From Flagellimonas aequoris (GTDB lineage: Bacteria; Bacteroidota; Bacteroidia; Flavobacteriales; Flavobacteriaceae), in NCBI RefSeq assembly GCF_003584165.1, contig NZ_QXFJ01000015.1, forward strand, positions 129,001 through 193,000: a stretch of 64,000 nt of DNA, read 5' to 3'. Below are positions 44,600 to 52,792 of this stretch, piece by piece. A model generated the notes under the pieces. The model ran no database searches, had not been told where the DNA came from, and saw nothing but the letters and a program-made list of their open reading frames with translations. A program made the translations under genes and the position numbers. Numbering within the stretch: position 1 is the stretch's first letter; every line of letters begins with the position of its first letter.

Positions 44600-45607
44600 G
44601 TGGCAAGAAAAACTTTTTTTTGTGTTGATGCACATACCTGCGGCAACCCTGTTCGGGTGGTTGCAGGGGGAGGTCCCAATCTGGTAGGGGCCAACATGAG
44701 CGAAAAACGACAACATTTCCTTAAGGAATATGATTGGATACGAAAAGGGCTCATGTTCGAGCCAAGGGGCCACGACATGATGAGTGGTAGCATTCTCTTC
44801 CCACCCCATAATCCCCAAAATGATTTTGCCATATTGTTTATAGAGACTTCTGGGTGTCTGCCCATGTGTGGTCATGGCACCATAGGTACCATTACAATCG
44901 CCATCGAGGAGGGCCTTGTCTCTCCAAAAGTCCCAGGAAAAATACGGATGGAAGCGCCTGCCGGTTTGGTAGAGATTGAATACCAACAAACGGGAAAGAA
45001 GGTAGATTGGGTGCGATTGACCAATGTGAAATCTTATTTGGCTGCCGAAAACTTGACCGTAGAATGTCCGGAGTTGGGTGAATTGACTTTTGATGTGGCC
45101 TACGGAGGCAACTACTACGCCATTGTGGATTCTCAGAAAAACTTTAGCGGAGTACAGGATTTTACCGCTGGCCAGATCATTCAATATTCGCAGGTGGTGA
45201 GAAGCCGCATCAATGAAAAATACCCGAACCGATTTATCCATCCAGAAAATAGCACCATACGTGATGTAAGCCATATGTTGTGGACAGGTGAACCGATAGA
45301 CCCCACATCATCGGGCAGAAATGCCGTTTTTTATGGCGATAAGGCCATCGACCGTTCTCCATGTGGAACCGGTACATCAGCCCGAATGGCACAATTGTAC
45401 GCTAAGGGAAAGTTGAAATTGGGTGAACCGTTCATCCATGAAAGCTTTATCGGAAGTAAATTTATTGGTCGCGTTGAGCAAGAGACTACATTATCCGATA
45501 AGAAAGCGATTGTTCCCAGTATTCAGGGTTGGGCACAGGTGACGGGCTATAACAACATCATTATAGATGATGACGATCCCTATGCCCATGGGTTTCAAGT
45601 CCTATAA
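44600..45607 (+). CDS. 4-hydroxyproline 2-epimerase (proline racemase family)
   Basis: A 335-aa enzyme that converts trans-4-hydroxy-L-proline to cis-4-hydroxy-D-proline with two cysteine bases. Both are present: Cys90 in MCGHGTIG and Cys255 in DRSPCGTGTSA. This argues against a trans-3-hydroxyproline dehydratase, where one Cys is replaced. The start is a GTG at 44600 (MARKTFFCVDAHTCGNPVR); the next Met would cut into the fold. It is the third gene of the operon. The next pathway enzyme, a flavin-dependent D-hydroxyproline dehydrogenase, is not in this window. Confidence 0.92.
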   Translation: MARKTFFCVDAHTCGNPVRVVAGGGPNLVGANMSEKRQHFLKEYDWIRKGLMFEPRGHDMMSGSILFPPHNPQNDFAILFIETSGCLPMCGHGTIGTITIAIEEGLVSPKVPGKIRMEAPAGLVEIEYQQTGKKVDWVRLTNVKSYLAAENLTVECPELGELTFDVAYGGNYYAIVDSQKNFSGVQDFTAGQIIQYSQVVRSRINEKYPNRFIHPENSTIRDVSHMLWTGEPIDPTSSGRNAVFYGDKAIDRSPCGTGTSARMAQLYAKGKLKLGEPFIHESFIGSKFIGRVEQETTLSDKKAIVPSIQGWAQVTGYNNIIIDDDDPYAHGFQVL

Positions 45608-45713
45608 TCGATTTCTCGGGTAAAGGACCCCTACAGTATTTTCATAACTGTTTTAAACATAGTTATTTCTTGATATAATTTTCATATTATTTTGCCTATA
45701 CACAACGGTTAAG

Positions 45714-45778
45714 GGTAATATAGTATCAGTTTGTGGTAATATGAAGGGGGTGAAAAACCTAGATTATCTCTAGTTTTA
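45714..45778 (+). promoter_or_regulatory. composite operator and promoter of the glycosidase gene, same design as 42015
   Basis: Half-sites GGTAATA at 45714-45720 and GGTAATA at 45735-45741 are direct repeats, again 21 bp apart, and the first is part of the same TAATATAGTATCA word found at the hydroxyproline operon. A -7-like TAGTTTTA is at 45771-45778, 29 bp beyond half-site 2. No -33 TTG is present, which suggests dependence on an activator. Confidence 0.6.
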
Positions 45779-45784
45779 GATGTC

Positions 45785-48700
45785 ATGATGAAAAGTAGTA
45801 AAATAGCTATTTGGACCTTATTTGCTTGTGTGATGGTTACGGGTGTGCTCAAGGCCCAATCTGGCAATCAAATATTGGATGGCATTGGAGAAACGGGAAT
45901 GGTTGCCCGATATATCTTCAATGGCAATGCCAAGGATTGGTCCCGAAACAACCTTCATGGCAGAATTTATGGCCCGAACGCCAAATTTGAGGATGATGAA
46001 AAATTTGACAAGGTACTTTCCTTGCCAAGCGATGACAAGACTTTTGTGTCCCTTCCGGGGGAGGCTGTGGAGGGAGAAGAATCCCTAAGCATCACTACAT
46101 GGGTGAATTTCCGCTCCGACCAAGTGGGTCAGACCCTTTTTGATTTTGGAAAGGATTATAGGAACCATTTTTTTGTGGTTCCTTTTGGTACCAAGAAAAA
46201 GGAAGGGTTTCAGGCCCAAGTTATTCAAAATGGGAAGGAGAAATATACCGCCCTTTCAACCGATTTCAAAATTGAGGTAAACCAATGGGTACACTTGGCA
46301 GTTGTGCTCGATATTCCCTCCAAAACCATGAGTATCTTCATCAATGGGAAGCAGGTAGGAAAAGTGGATCACATGGAAATGGAACTGGGAGATTTGTTCA
46401 CTCATGAAAACCTGATGTACATCGGACGATCTATTACCTCTAATAATCCATTTCTCTATGCAAAAATCCACGATTTCAGATTGTATCGAATTCCATTGAG
46501 TGAACAACAGATAGGAAGAATATTAAATACTGGCGAAGAGGTCGTAAAAAGAGAAAAACCCGAAGATGAGCTACCTCAATTTGAATCGAATCAACCACAA
46601 TTGTACAATTCCTATTTAACTGGAGTTTCCAATGTGCAGGGAGAAACAACGGTGGGCTACCTTCCTAGGTTGCCCCGTTTTGTGAAAGGAACTTATAAAA
46701 GTGGTGTCCAAGGCCCCGAAGTGAGGGTTTTATGGCCTTCACCAACGGACAATGCCGAAGTAAAACAACCTGGTATTTACGAGGTGATCGGAAAAGTTGC
46801 TGGGACCGATTTTCAGCCAAAAGCAATCATCACGGTCAAAAATGACCAAACAGAAGTTACCCCCCATCAAACTTTGGAAGCCTTTTCTCTGGAGGAGGTT
46901 TCCTTAGATTTTGATGCTTTGGGAAAACAAACCAAGTTTATAGAAAATAGGGACAAGTTCATCAATACCTTGGCACAGACCAACCCGGATTCGTTCCTCT
47001 ATATGTTCCGAAATGCTTTTGGGCAACCGCAGCCAGAAGGAGCGACACCTTTAGGGGTTTGGGACAGTCAGGAGACCAAACTGCGCGGCCATGCCACGGG
47101 CCATTATCTTACAGCGATTACCCAAGCATACGCCAGTACGGGCCATGACAAAAAATTGCAGGCCAACTTTGCCAAAAAGATGGACTACATGGTCAATACC
47201 CTCTACGAGCTTTCCCAACTTTCTGGTCATCCAAAACAAGCGGACGGGCCATACGTTTCAAATCCCACTGAAGTGCCCCCAGGTGTCGGTAGGGAAGGAT
47301 ATGATTCCGATTTGAGTGAAAGTGGTATCCGCACCGACTATTGGAACTGGGGAGAAGGTTTTATCAGTGCCTATCCTCCCGATCAATTCATTATGCTGGA
47401 GGGTGGGGCCAAATATGGCACTCAAAAAACACAGATTTGGGCGCCCTACTACACCTTGCACAAAATTTTGGCTGGTTTGATGGATATTTATGAAGTTACA
47501 GGAAACCAAAAAGCGTTGGACATTGCCAAGGGAATGGGCAACTGGGTACATGCACGCTTGAGTCAATTACCTACAGATACCCTGATTGGCATGTGGAATA
47601 CCTACATTGCCGGCGAATTTGGCGGGATGAACGAGGCCATGGCACGTTTGTACCGGATCACCAACGAGCACCGTTACTTGGAAGTGGCACAATTGTTCGA
47701 TAACATCAAAGTCTTTTTTGGTGATGCCGAACATTCTCAAGGTTTGGCAAAAAATGTGGATACTTTTAGAGGACTCCATGCCAATCAACATATCCCTCAG
47801 ATCATGGGAGCCTTGGAAATTTATCGCGATTCCGAAATTCCCGAATACTTCCTTGTGGCGGACAATTTTTGGTACAAGGCCAAAAACGACTACATGTACA
47901 GTATTGGAGGTGTTGCTGGCGCCCGCAATCCTACTAATGCCGAATGTTTTATCAGACAACCCGCCACCCTATATGAAAATGGGTTTTCCGCAGGAGGTCA
48001 GAACGAAACCTGTGCCACCTATAACATGCTCAAGTTGACCCGCAATCTTTTTATGTTCGACCAGCGGGCCGAGTTGATGGACTATTACGAGCGCGGACTC
48101 TACAATCATATTCTGGCTTCGGTGGCGGAGGATAGTCCGGCCAATACCTACCATGTGCCCCTTAGGCCAGGTTCCATTAAAAGATTTGGCAATGCCGATA
48201 TGACCGGATTTACTTGCTGTAATGGTACCGCTTTGGAGAGCAGCACCAAACTGCAAAACTCTATATATTTTGAAAGCTATGATCACAAAGCCTTATATGT
48301 TAACCTTTTTGTTCCTTCCACCTTACAATGGAAAGAAAGGAACATCACAGTAGAACAAAAGACAGTTTTCCCTAAGGAGAACCATACACAGTTGATCATT
48401 AAAGGGAAAGGGAAGTTCGACCTCAATGTTCGTGTACCCCATTGGGCCACCAAAGGGTTTTCTGTAAAGATCAATGGTGAAGAAGAGAAAGTATCGGCCC
48501 AACCAGGCTCGTACCTTACCCTATCAAGAAATTGGAAAAATGGGGATACTATAGATATCCAAATGCCATTTCCGTTCCACCTAGATCCAGTAATGGACCA
48601 ACAGAACATAGCCAGCTTGTTTTATGGACCCATTTTGTTAGTGGCCCAGGAACCCGAAGCGAGAAACGATTGGCGTAAGGTTACCTTGGATGCTGGTGAT

Positions 48701-48823
48701 CTTGGCAAAACAATCCAAGGGAATTCCGAGAAATTGGAGTTTACCATTGATGGCGTAGTTTTCAAACCTTTTTATGAAACTTATGGTAGACATTCTGTGT
48801 ATTTGGATGTTACTTTAAAATAA
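45785..48823 (+). CDS. secreted GH127/GH146-type beta-L-arabinofuranosidase with LamG domain
   Basis: A 1012-aa secreted protein. Signal peptide (IAIWTLFACVMVTGVLKAQ), a LamG/concanavalin-like domain (about 35-250; MVARYIFNGNAKDW, LAVVLDIPSKTMSIFINGKQVG), a Big_4-like Ig domain (about 300-350; VLWPSPTDNAEVKQPGIYEV) and a DUF1680 catalytic domain (about 365-1012). The zinc/cysteine site of the family is visible: E741 and C743 (NETCATYNMLKLTR) and C811-C812 (GFTCCNGT). In HypBA1 (GH127) the equivalent Cys is the nucleophile on beta-L-arabinofuranosides of hydroxyproline-rich glycoproteins; the YNMLKLTR block is also common in GH146. It acts in the periplasm or outside. It follows the hydroxyproline operon and shares its operator design. 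Confidence 0.9.
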   Translation: MMKSSKIAIWTLFACVMVTGVLKAQSGNQILDGIGETGMVARYIFNGNAKDWSRNNLHGRIYGPNAKFEDDEKFDKVLSLPSDDKTFVSLPGEAVEGEESLSITTWVNFRSDQVGQTLFDFGKDYRNHFFVVPFGTKKKEGFQAQVIQNGKEKYTALSTDFKIEVNQWVHLAVVLDIPSKTMSIFINGKQVGKVDHMEMELGDLFTHENLMYIGRSITSNNPFLYAKIHDFRLYRIPLSEQQIGRILNTGEEVVKREKPEDELPQFESNQPQLYNSYLTGVSNVQGETTVGYLPRLPRFVKGTYKSGVQGPEVRVLWPSPTDNAEVKQPGIYEVIGKVAGTDFQPKAIITVKNDQTEVTPHQTLEAFSLEEVSLDFDALGKQTKFIENRDKFINTLAQTNPDSFLYMFRNAFGQPQPEGATPLGVWDSQETKLRGHATGHYLTAITQAYASTGHDKKLQANFAKKMDYMVNTLYELSQLSGHPKQADGPYVSNPTEVPPGVGREGYDSDLSESGIRTDYWNWGEGFISAYPPDQFIMLEGGAKYGTQKTQIWAPYYTLHKILAGLMDIYEVTGNQKALDIAKGMGNWVHARLSQLPTDTLIGMWNTYIAGEFGGMNEAMARLYRITNEHRYLEVAQLFDNIKVFFGDAEHSQGLAKNVDTFRGLHANQHIPQIMGALEIYRDSEIPEYFLVADNFWYKAKNDYMYSIGGVAGARNPTNAECFIRQPATLYENGFSAGGQNETCATYNMLKLTRNLFMFDQRAELMDYYERGLYNHILASVAEDSPANTYHVPLRPGSIKRFGNADMTGFTCCNGTALESSTKLQNSIYFESYDHKALYVNLFVPSTLQWKERNITVEQKTVFPKENHTQLIIKGKGKFDLNVRVPHWATKGFSVKINGEEEKVSAQPGSYLTLSRNWKNGDTIDIQMPFPFHLDPVMDQQNIASLFYGPILLVAQEPEARNDWRKVTLDAGDLGKTIQGNSEKLEFTIDGVVFKPFYETYGRHSVYLDVTLK

Positions 48824-48908
48824 ATGAGCTTAAGAAAGAGAGAAAATAATTTAATAGTTTGAAAGACCAATCGATACATCAAGATGTAGCACAAAAACCA
48901 ATACAAAT

Positions 48909-50615
48909 ATGATGAAAATGGGTTTAAAGAAAATCGGGACTTTGGCATTTGCCTTGATTGGTTCCCTTGCTTCGGCACAGAACAGCAAATTGGCCGACCT
49001 TGTAACGGAATTTGAAGCGGACAATTGGGCACTGAACCGCACCTATAGCTTGCACGAATCCCAAGAATATTATGAAAGGTTCAAGATCTTTTATGCAGAT
49101 TGGCAGAAAAAAATGGCCACGTTGGATTTTGATGGACTTTCGCAACAGGGAAAAGTGGATTATGTGTTGTTGAAAAACTTGGTGACCAAAGGCTCTTATT
49201 TTTTAGACCAGGATTATGATGAATTCCAACAGGTTGAGGAGGTAGCAGTTTTTGCCAAGGATATCTACACCTTTATCAAGGAAAGACGAAGAGGGAAAAA
49301 GCCGGATGCTAAAAATTTGGCGCAGACCCTTCAAGATGCCTCCAAGGCCATTGCCGCTGATACCGAGACATGGAAATCCAAACCTTTCAAGGATTGGCAA
49401 ACAGCCGACAAGGCATCCGACGTGGTGGTATCCCTTCAAAAAGGATTGGAAGAAGCCTATAATTTCTACTATGCCTACGACCCGGATTTTACGTGGTGGG
49501 TGAAGGAACCCTATAAAAAAATCAATGAAGAGCTCACCGCCTATGCCGAATTTCTCAAGAATAATTATTCGCAGAACAGTGTTAAGGACGATGGCAGCGG
49601 CATCATTGGCAAACCCATTGGGGAAGCGGCCCTCAAGGAAAGTCTGGCCATGGAATTTATACCATACACTCCTGCTGAACTCATCAAAACGGCAGAGGAG
49701 CAGTTTGCTTGGTGCAAAAGCGAAATGATCAAGGCTTCCCGTGAATTGGGTTATGGCGACGACTGGAAAGCTGCACTGGAACATGTGAAGAACACCTACG
49801 TCCCTGCTGGGGAACAACCTCAGGCCATTATGGATTTATATTCACATTCTGTGAAATTTATAGAGGATCGGGATTTGATCACCTTACCCGAATTGGCCAA
49901 GGAAACCTGGGGAATGGAAATGATGAGCCCCGAGCGGCAGAAGGTGAGCCCGTTCTTTTTGGGTGGAAGGGATATCATCATATCTTATCCCACGTTGGAC
50001 ATGGATCACGACGATAAGTTGATGAGTATGCGTGGCAATAATCCTAATTTTTCATTTCCCACAGTACAGCACGAATTGTTGCCCGGCCACAACTTGCAAT
50101 ACTTTATGACCAGCAGGCATAAAAGCTACAGAAGGCCTTTTTCCACGCCTTTCTGGACGGAAGGATGGTCTTTGTACTGGGAGATTATTCTCTGGAACAA
50201 GGATTTTCCGCAGACACCGGAACAGAAACTGGGCATGCTTTTTTGGAGGGCTCACCGATGTGCTCGGATTATCTTCTCCCTGAAATTCCATTTAGGTGAA
50301 ATGACCCCTCAGCAATGTATAGATCTATTGGTAGATCAGGTGGGGCATGAATATGCAAACGCAGAGGCTGAGGTAAGACGTTCCTTTACCACCAGTTATC
50401 CCCCTTTATATCAATTAGCCTATATGATGGGTGGTCTGCAATTTTATGCGCTCCGAAAGGAGATGTTGGACAAGGGTTGGACAGAAAAACAGTTTCATGA
50501 TAGGGTGATGCAAGAGGGCAGAATGCCCATTGAACTGTTGAGAAGCTTGTTGCAGGACCTTCCTTTGAACAAGAATTATAAGACCAAATGGAAATTCTCC
50601 ACCCAGTTCAAGTAG
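48909..50615 (+). CDS. secreted DUF885-family metallopeptidase-like protein
   Basis: A 568-aa protein with a signal peptide (IGTLAFALIGSLASAQN). The zinc motif HELLPGH (HExxxxH type of DUF885) is at residues 388-394 (from TVQHELLPGHNLQYFM), and a downstream TEGWSLYWE gives the third-ligand glutamate region. DUF885 proteins are thought to be peptidases; no substrate is established for this type. It follows the arabinofuranosidase by 85 bp in the same direction, with no terminator between, so it may be co-transcribed and could cut the peptide part of the same substrate. Confidence 0.85.
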   Translation: MMKMGLKKIGTLAFALIGSLASAQNSKLADLVTEFEADNWALNRTYSLHESQEYYERFKIFYADWQKKMATLDFDGLSQQGKVDYVLLKNLVTKGSYFLDQDYDEFQQVEEVAVFAKDIYTFIKERRRGKKPDAKNLAQTLQDASKAIAADTETWKSKPFKDWQTADKASDVVVSLQKGLEEAYNFYYAYDPDFTWWVKEPYKKINEELTAYAEFLKNNYSQNSVKDDGSGIIGKPIGEAALKESLAMEFIPYTPAELIKTAEEQFAWCKSEMIKASRELGYGDDWKAALEHVKNTYVPAGEQPQAIMDLYSHSVKFIEDRDLITLPELAKETWGMEMMSPERQKVSPFFLGGRDIIISYPTLDMDHDDKLMSMRGNNPNFSFPTVQHELLPGHNLQYFMTSRHKSYRRPFSTPFWTEGWSLYWEIILWNKDFPQTPEQKLGMLFWRAHRCARIIFSLKFHLGEMTPQQCIDLLVDQVGHEYANAEAEVRRSFTTSYPPLYQLAYMMGGLQFYALRKEMLDKGWTEKQFHDRVMQEGRMPIELLRSLLQDLPLNKNYKTKWKFSTQFK

Positions 50616-50706
50616 AAGAAAAAGGTCTTAATCAGATTGTAGCTGAAAACGAAAGAATTTCAATGTAGGACTGGTGAGTTGCGGAAATCCTATCGATTTT
50701 CGGTAT

Positions 50707-51426
50707 CTAAATCTTGAAGTTAAACCCGTCTTCTTCCACCTTTTTCTCGTACTTCTCTTTGTCAAAAACATACAGATAAGACCCTTTTCTAGAAACGGTC
50801 ATATCCTTTTCATTGAGTTTTACCAGTACGTCCAAGGAATTGATCTTGTTGATGAAATTTCGCTTGTCCAGTTTTTTGTCAAGTATGGATTCGTAAAGCG
50901 TTTGGAGCTGCCTCATAGTAAATTTCTCGGGCAACAATTCAAAACCAATGGGCTTGGTCAATGCCCTTCTACGGAGTCGGGCAATGGCTTTTTGTACCAT
51001 CTCGTTATGGTCAAAGATGAGATGGGGGGCTTTCTTCACATCGAACCAATTTGCAGAATCCATTTGTATATCGCCGAATCTGTGTGCATTTACGTCGATG
51101 AGCGCATAATAGGCCACAGAAATGGTTCTTTGCCCGGGATCTCGATCTACATTGCTATAGGTATGCAGTTGCTCCATATAAATGTCGCTAAGGCCGGTCA
51201 AGGTCTTCAATACCCGAACGGCAGCTTGATCAAGGTTCTCGTTTTTCTTAAGAAAGCCACCAATTAAGGACCACTTTCCCTTTTCAGGTTCAAGATTACG
51301 TTTGACCAATAATATCTTTAAATCCTCCTTGTCGAATCCAAAAATAATGCAGTCCACTGCCAAAAGAACCTGATCTTCTTTTTGGTAATAATTGAGTTGC
51401 AGGTTGGCATCTTTGGCAGCTTCCAT
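50707..51426 (-). CDS. AraR/NrtR-type Nudix regulator
   Basis: A 239-aa protein: N-terminal Nudix domain (about 18-150) and C-terminal winged helix (about 155-230; ALTKPIGFELLPEKFTMRQLQTLYESIL, KRNFINKINSLDVLVKL). The Nudix box is degenerate, GGFLKKNENLDQAAVRVLKTLTGL, lacking the REUxEE glutamates needed for hydrolysis, as expected for the sensor group to which the Bacteroidota arabinose regulator AraR belongs. YMEQLHTYSNVDRDPGQR is a typical next motif. It is divergent from a lipoprotein aldose 1-epimerase, an arabinose-type context. Ligand L-arabinose is inferred. Confidence 0.87.
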   Translation of the reverse strand: MEAAKDANLQLNYYQKEDQVLLAVDCIIFGFDKEDLKILLVKRNLEPEKGKWSLIGGFLKKNENLDQAAVRVLKTLTGLSDIYMEQLHTYSNVDRDPGQRTISVAYYALIDVNAHRFGDIQMDSANWFDVKKAPHLIFDHNEMVQKAIARLRRRALTKPIGFELLPEKFTMRQLQTLYESILDKKLDKRNFINKINSLDVLVKLNEKDMTVSRKGSYLYVFDKEKYEKKVEEDGFNFKI

Positions 51427-51569
51427 ATGATCAGAAATTTTTCGTGAGGTCTAAAATCCTAAATCTAAAATTATTAAGCAAATAACACGTCAGGAATCCC
51501 AAATAAAACAAATGAGCGCTTAAAAATTTAAATTAGCTAAAGTATGTTCTTGATAAATGATACCAACAA

Positions 51570-52763
51570 ATGGAACATGGCCATGAAAACAATGTACCCA
51601 TCTTTATATTTGTTTTTCTTCTAACACTTCTAAATTTGGGATGTAAGAAGAGCAAGAAAGAAAGTCAATCGAACATGATAACCGACAACACTCAAATGGA
51701 TAGTGATTCTATAATAAAAACCACCTTTGGTGCAATGCCCGATGGTACCCAAGTTGAAAAATACACCTTAAAAAATCCCAAGGGCATGGAGGTGGATGTA
51801 ATCACTTATGGTGGAATCATTACCCGTTGGACCGCTCCCGATAAAACGGGGAAATATGAAGATGTCGTGCTCGGTTTCGATGACCTCAAATCCTATTTGG
51901 ATGGAAACCCTTTTTTTGGGGCTTTGGTAGGGAGGTATTGCAATCGCATTGCCAAGGGTAAATTCAATTTGGATGGAAAAACCTACACTTTGGCCACCAA
52001 CAATGGGGAGAACCATCTGCATGGCGGTTTAAAAGGTTTTGATAAGGCAGTATGGAAGGCTGAAGCAAAGAGTACTAAAAAAGGATCTGTTTTGGAACTG
52101 ACCTATACGAGCGCTGATGGAGAGGAAGGATATCCAGGTAAATTGGACGTGAAGGTAACGTACACCCTAACGGATGACAATGAACTTGAGGTACTCTATG
52201 AAGCCAAAACGGATAAGGCGACCGTGGTCAACCTTACCCAACACAGCTACTTTAACCTTTCAGGGAATTTTACCCAAAGTGTTTTGGACCATGAGCTTTT
52301 TTTGAATGCAGGTGCCTTTCTCACGGTGGATGCCGGATTGATTCCGACCGGAGAACTTAAACCTGTTGTGGGTACCCCGTTTGATTTTACAACAGCCCAT
52401 TTGATCGGCCAGGAAATCGATTCAAGGAATGAACAATTGCAATTGGGCAACGGATACGACCATTGTTGGGTACTCAATAAGAAAGAGAGGGAGTTCGAGC
52501 TCGGGGCGAGAGCTTATCACCCGACTACGGGTCGTGTTTTAGAAGTGTATACCGATGAGCCCGGAGTACAATTTTACAGTGGTAATTTTCTTGATGGCAC
52601 CCTACCTGCCCAAAAAGGAAGTATTTATGGGAAAAGAGCTGGCTTTTGTTTGGAAACCCAACATTATCCTGATAGTCCTAACCAACCCAGTTTTCCATCT
52701 GTTCGGTTAAACCCTGGTGAGGCCTATACTTCCAAAACAACTTTTAAGTTTTTGACCAAATAA
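51570..52763 (+). CDS. aldose 1-epimerase, lipoprotein form
   Basis: A 397-aa mutarotase (GalM family) with a lipoprotein signal (PIFIFVFLLTLLNLGC, Cys25). Active-site residues: NRIAKGKF (Arg), ENHLHGG (His), NLTQHSYFNLSG (catalytic His) and the C-terminal Glu in NPGEAYTSKTTF; NGYDHCWVL binds sugar. It interconverts alpha and beta anomers of aldoses such as galactose, glucose or arabinose, here in the periplasm. The gene is divergent from the AraR-type regulator (143 bp), which suggests L-arabinose as the relevant sugar. The N-terminus before the signal (MEHGHENNV) is unusual, so the true start could differ. Confidence 0.9.
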   Translation: MEHGHENNVPIFIFVFLLTLLNLGCKKSKKESQSNMITDNTQMDSDSIIKTTFGAMPDGTQVEKYTLKNPKGMEVDVITYGGIITRWTAPDKTGKYEDVVLGFDDLKSYLDGNPFFGALVGRYCNRIAKGKFNLDGKTYTLATNNGENHLHGGLKGFDKAVWKAEAKSTKKGSVLELTYTSADGEEGYPGKLDVKVTYTLTDDNELEVLYEAKTDKATVVNLTQHSYFNLSGNFTQSVLDHELFLNAGAFLTVDAGLIPTGELKPVVGTPFDFTTAHLIGQEIDSRNEQLQLGNGYDHCWVLNKKEREFELGARAYHPTTGRVLEVYTDEPGVQFYSGNFLDGTLPAQKGSIYGKRAGFCLETQHYPDSPNQPSFPSVRLNPGEAYTSKTTFKFLTK

Positions 52764-52792
52764 AAAAGCCATCCAAAGGATGGGACTTTTTT
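52762..52792. terminator. bidirectional terminator overlapping two stop codons
   Basis: CCATCC (52769-52774), loop AAA, GGATGG (52778-52783), extended by AAAAAAG on the left and CTTTTTT on the right. The structure serves both converging genes; the two stop codons (52761-52763 and 52791-52793) lie at its borders. Confidence 0.85.
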
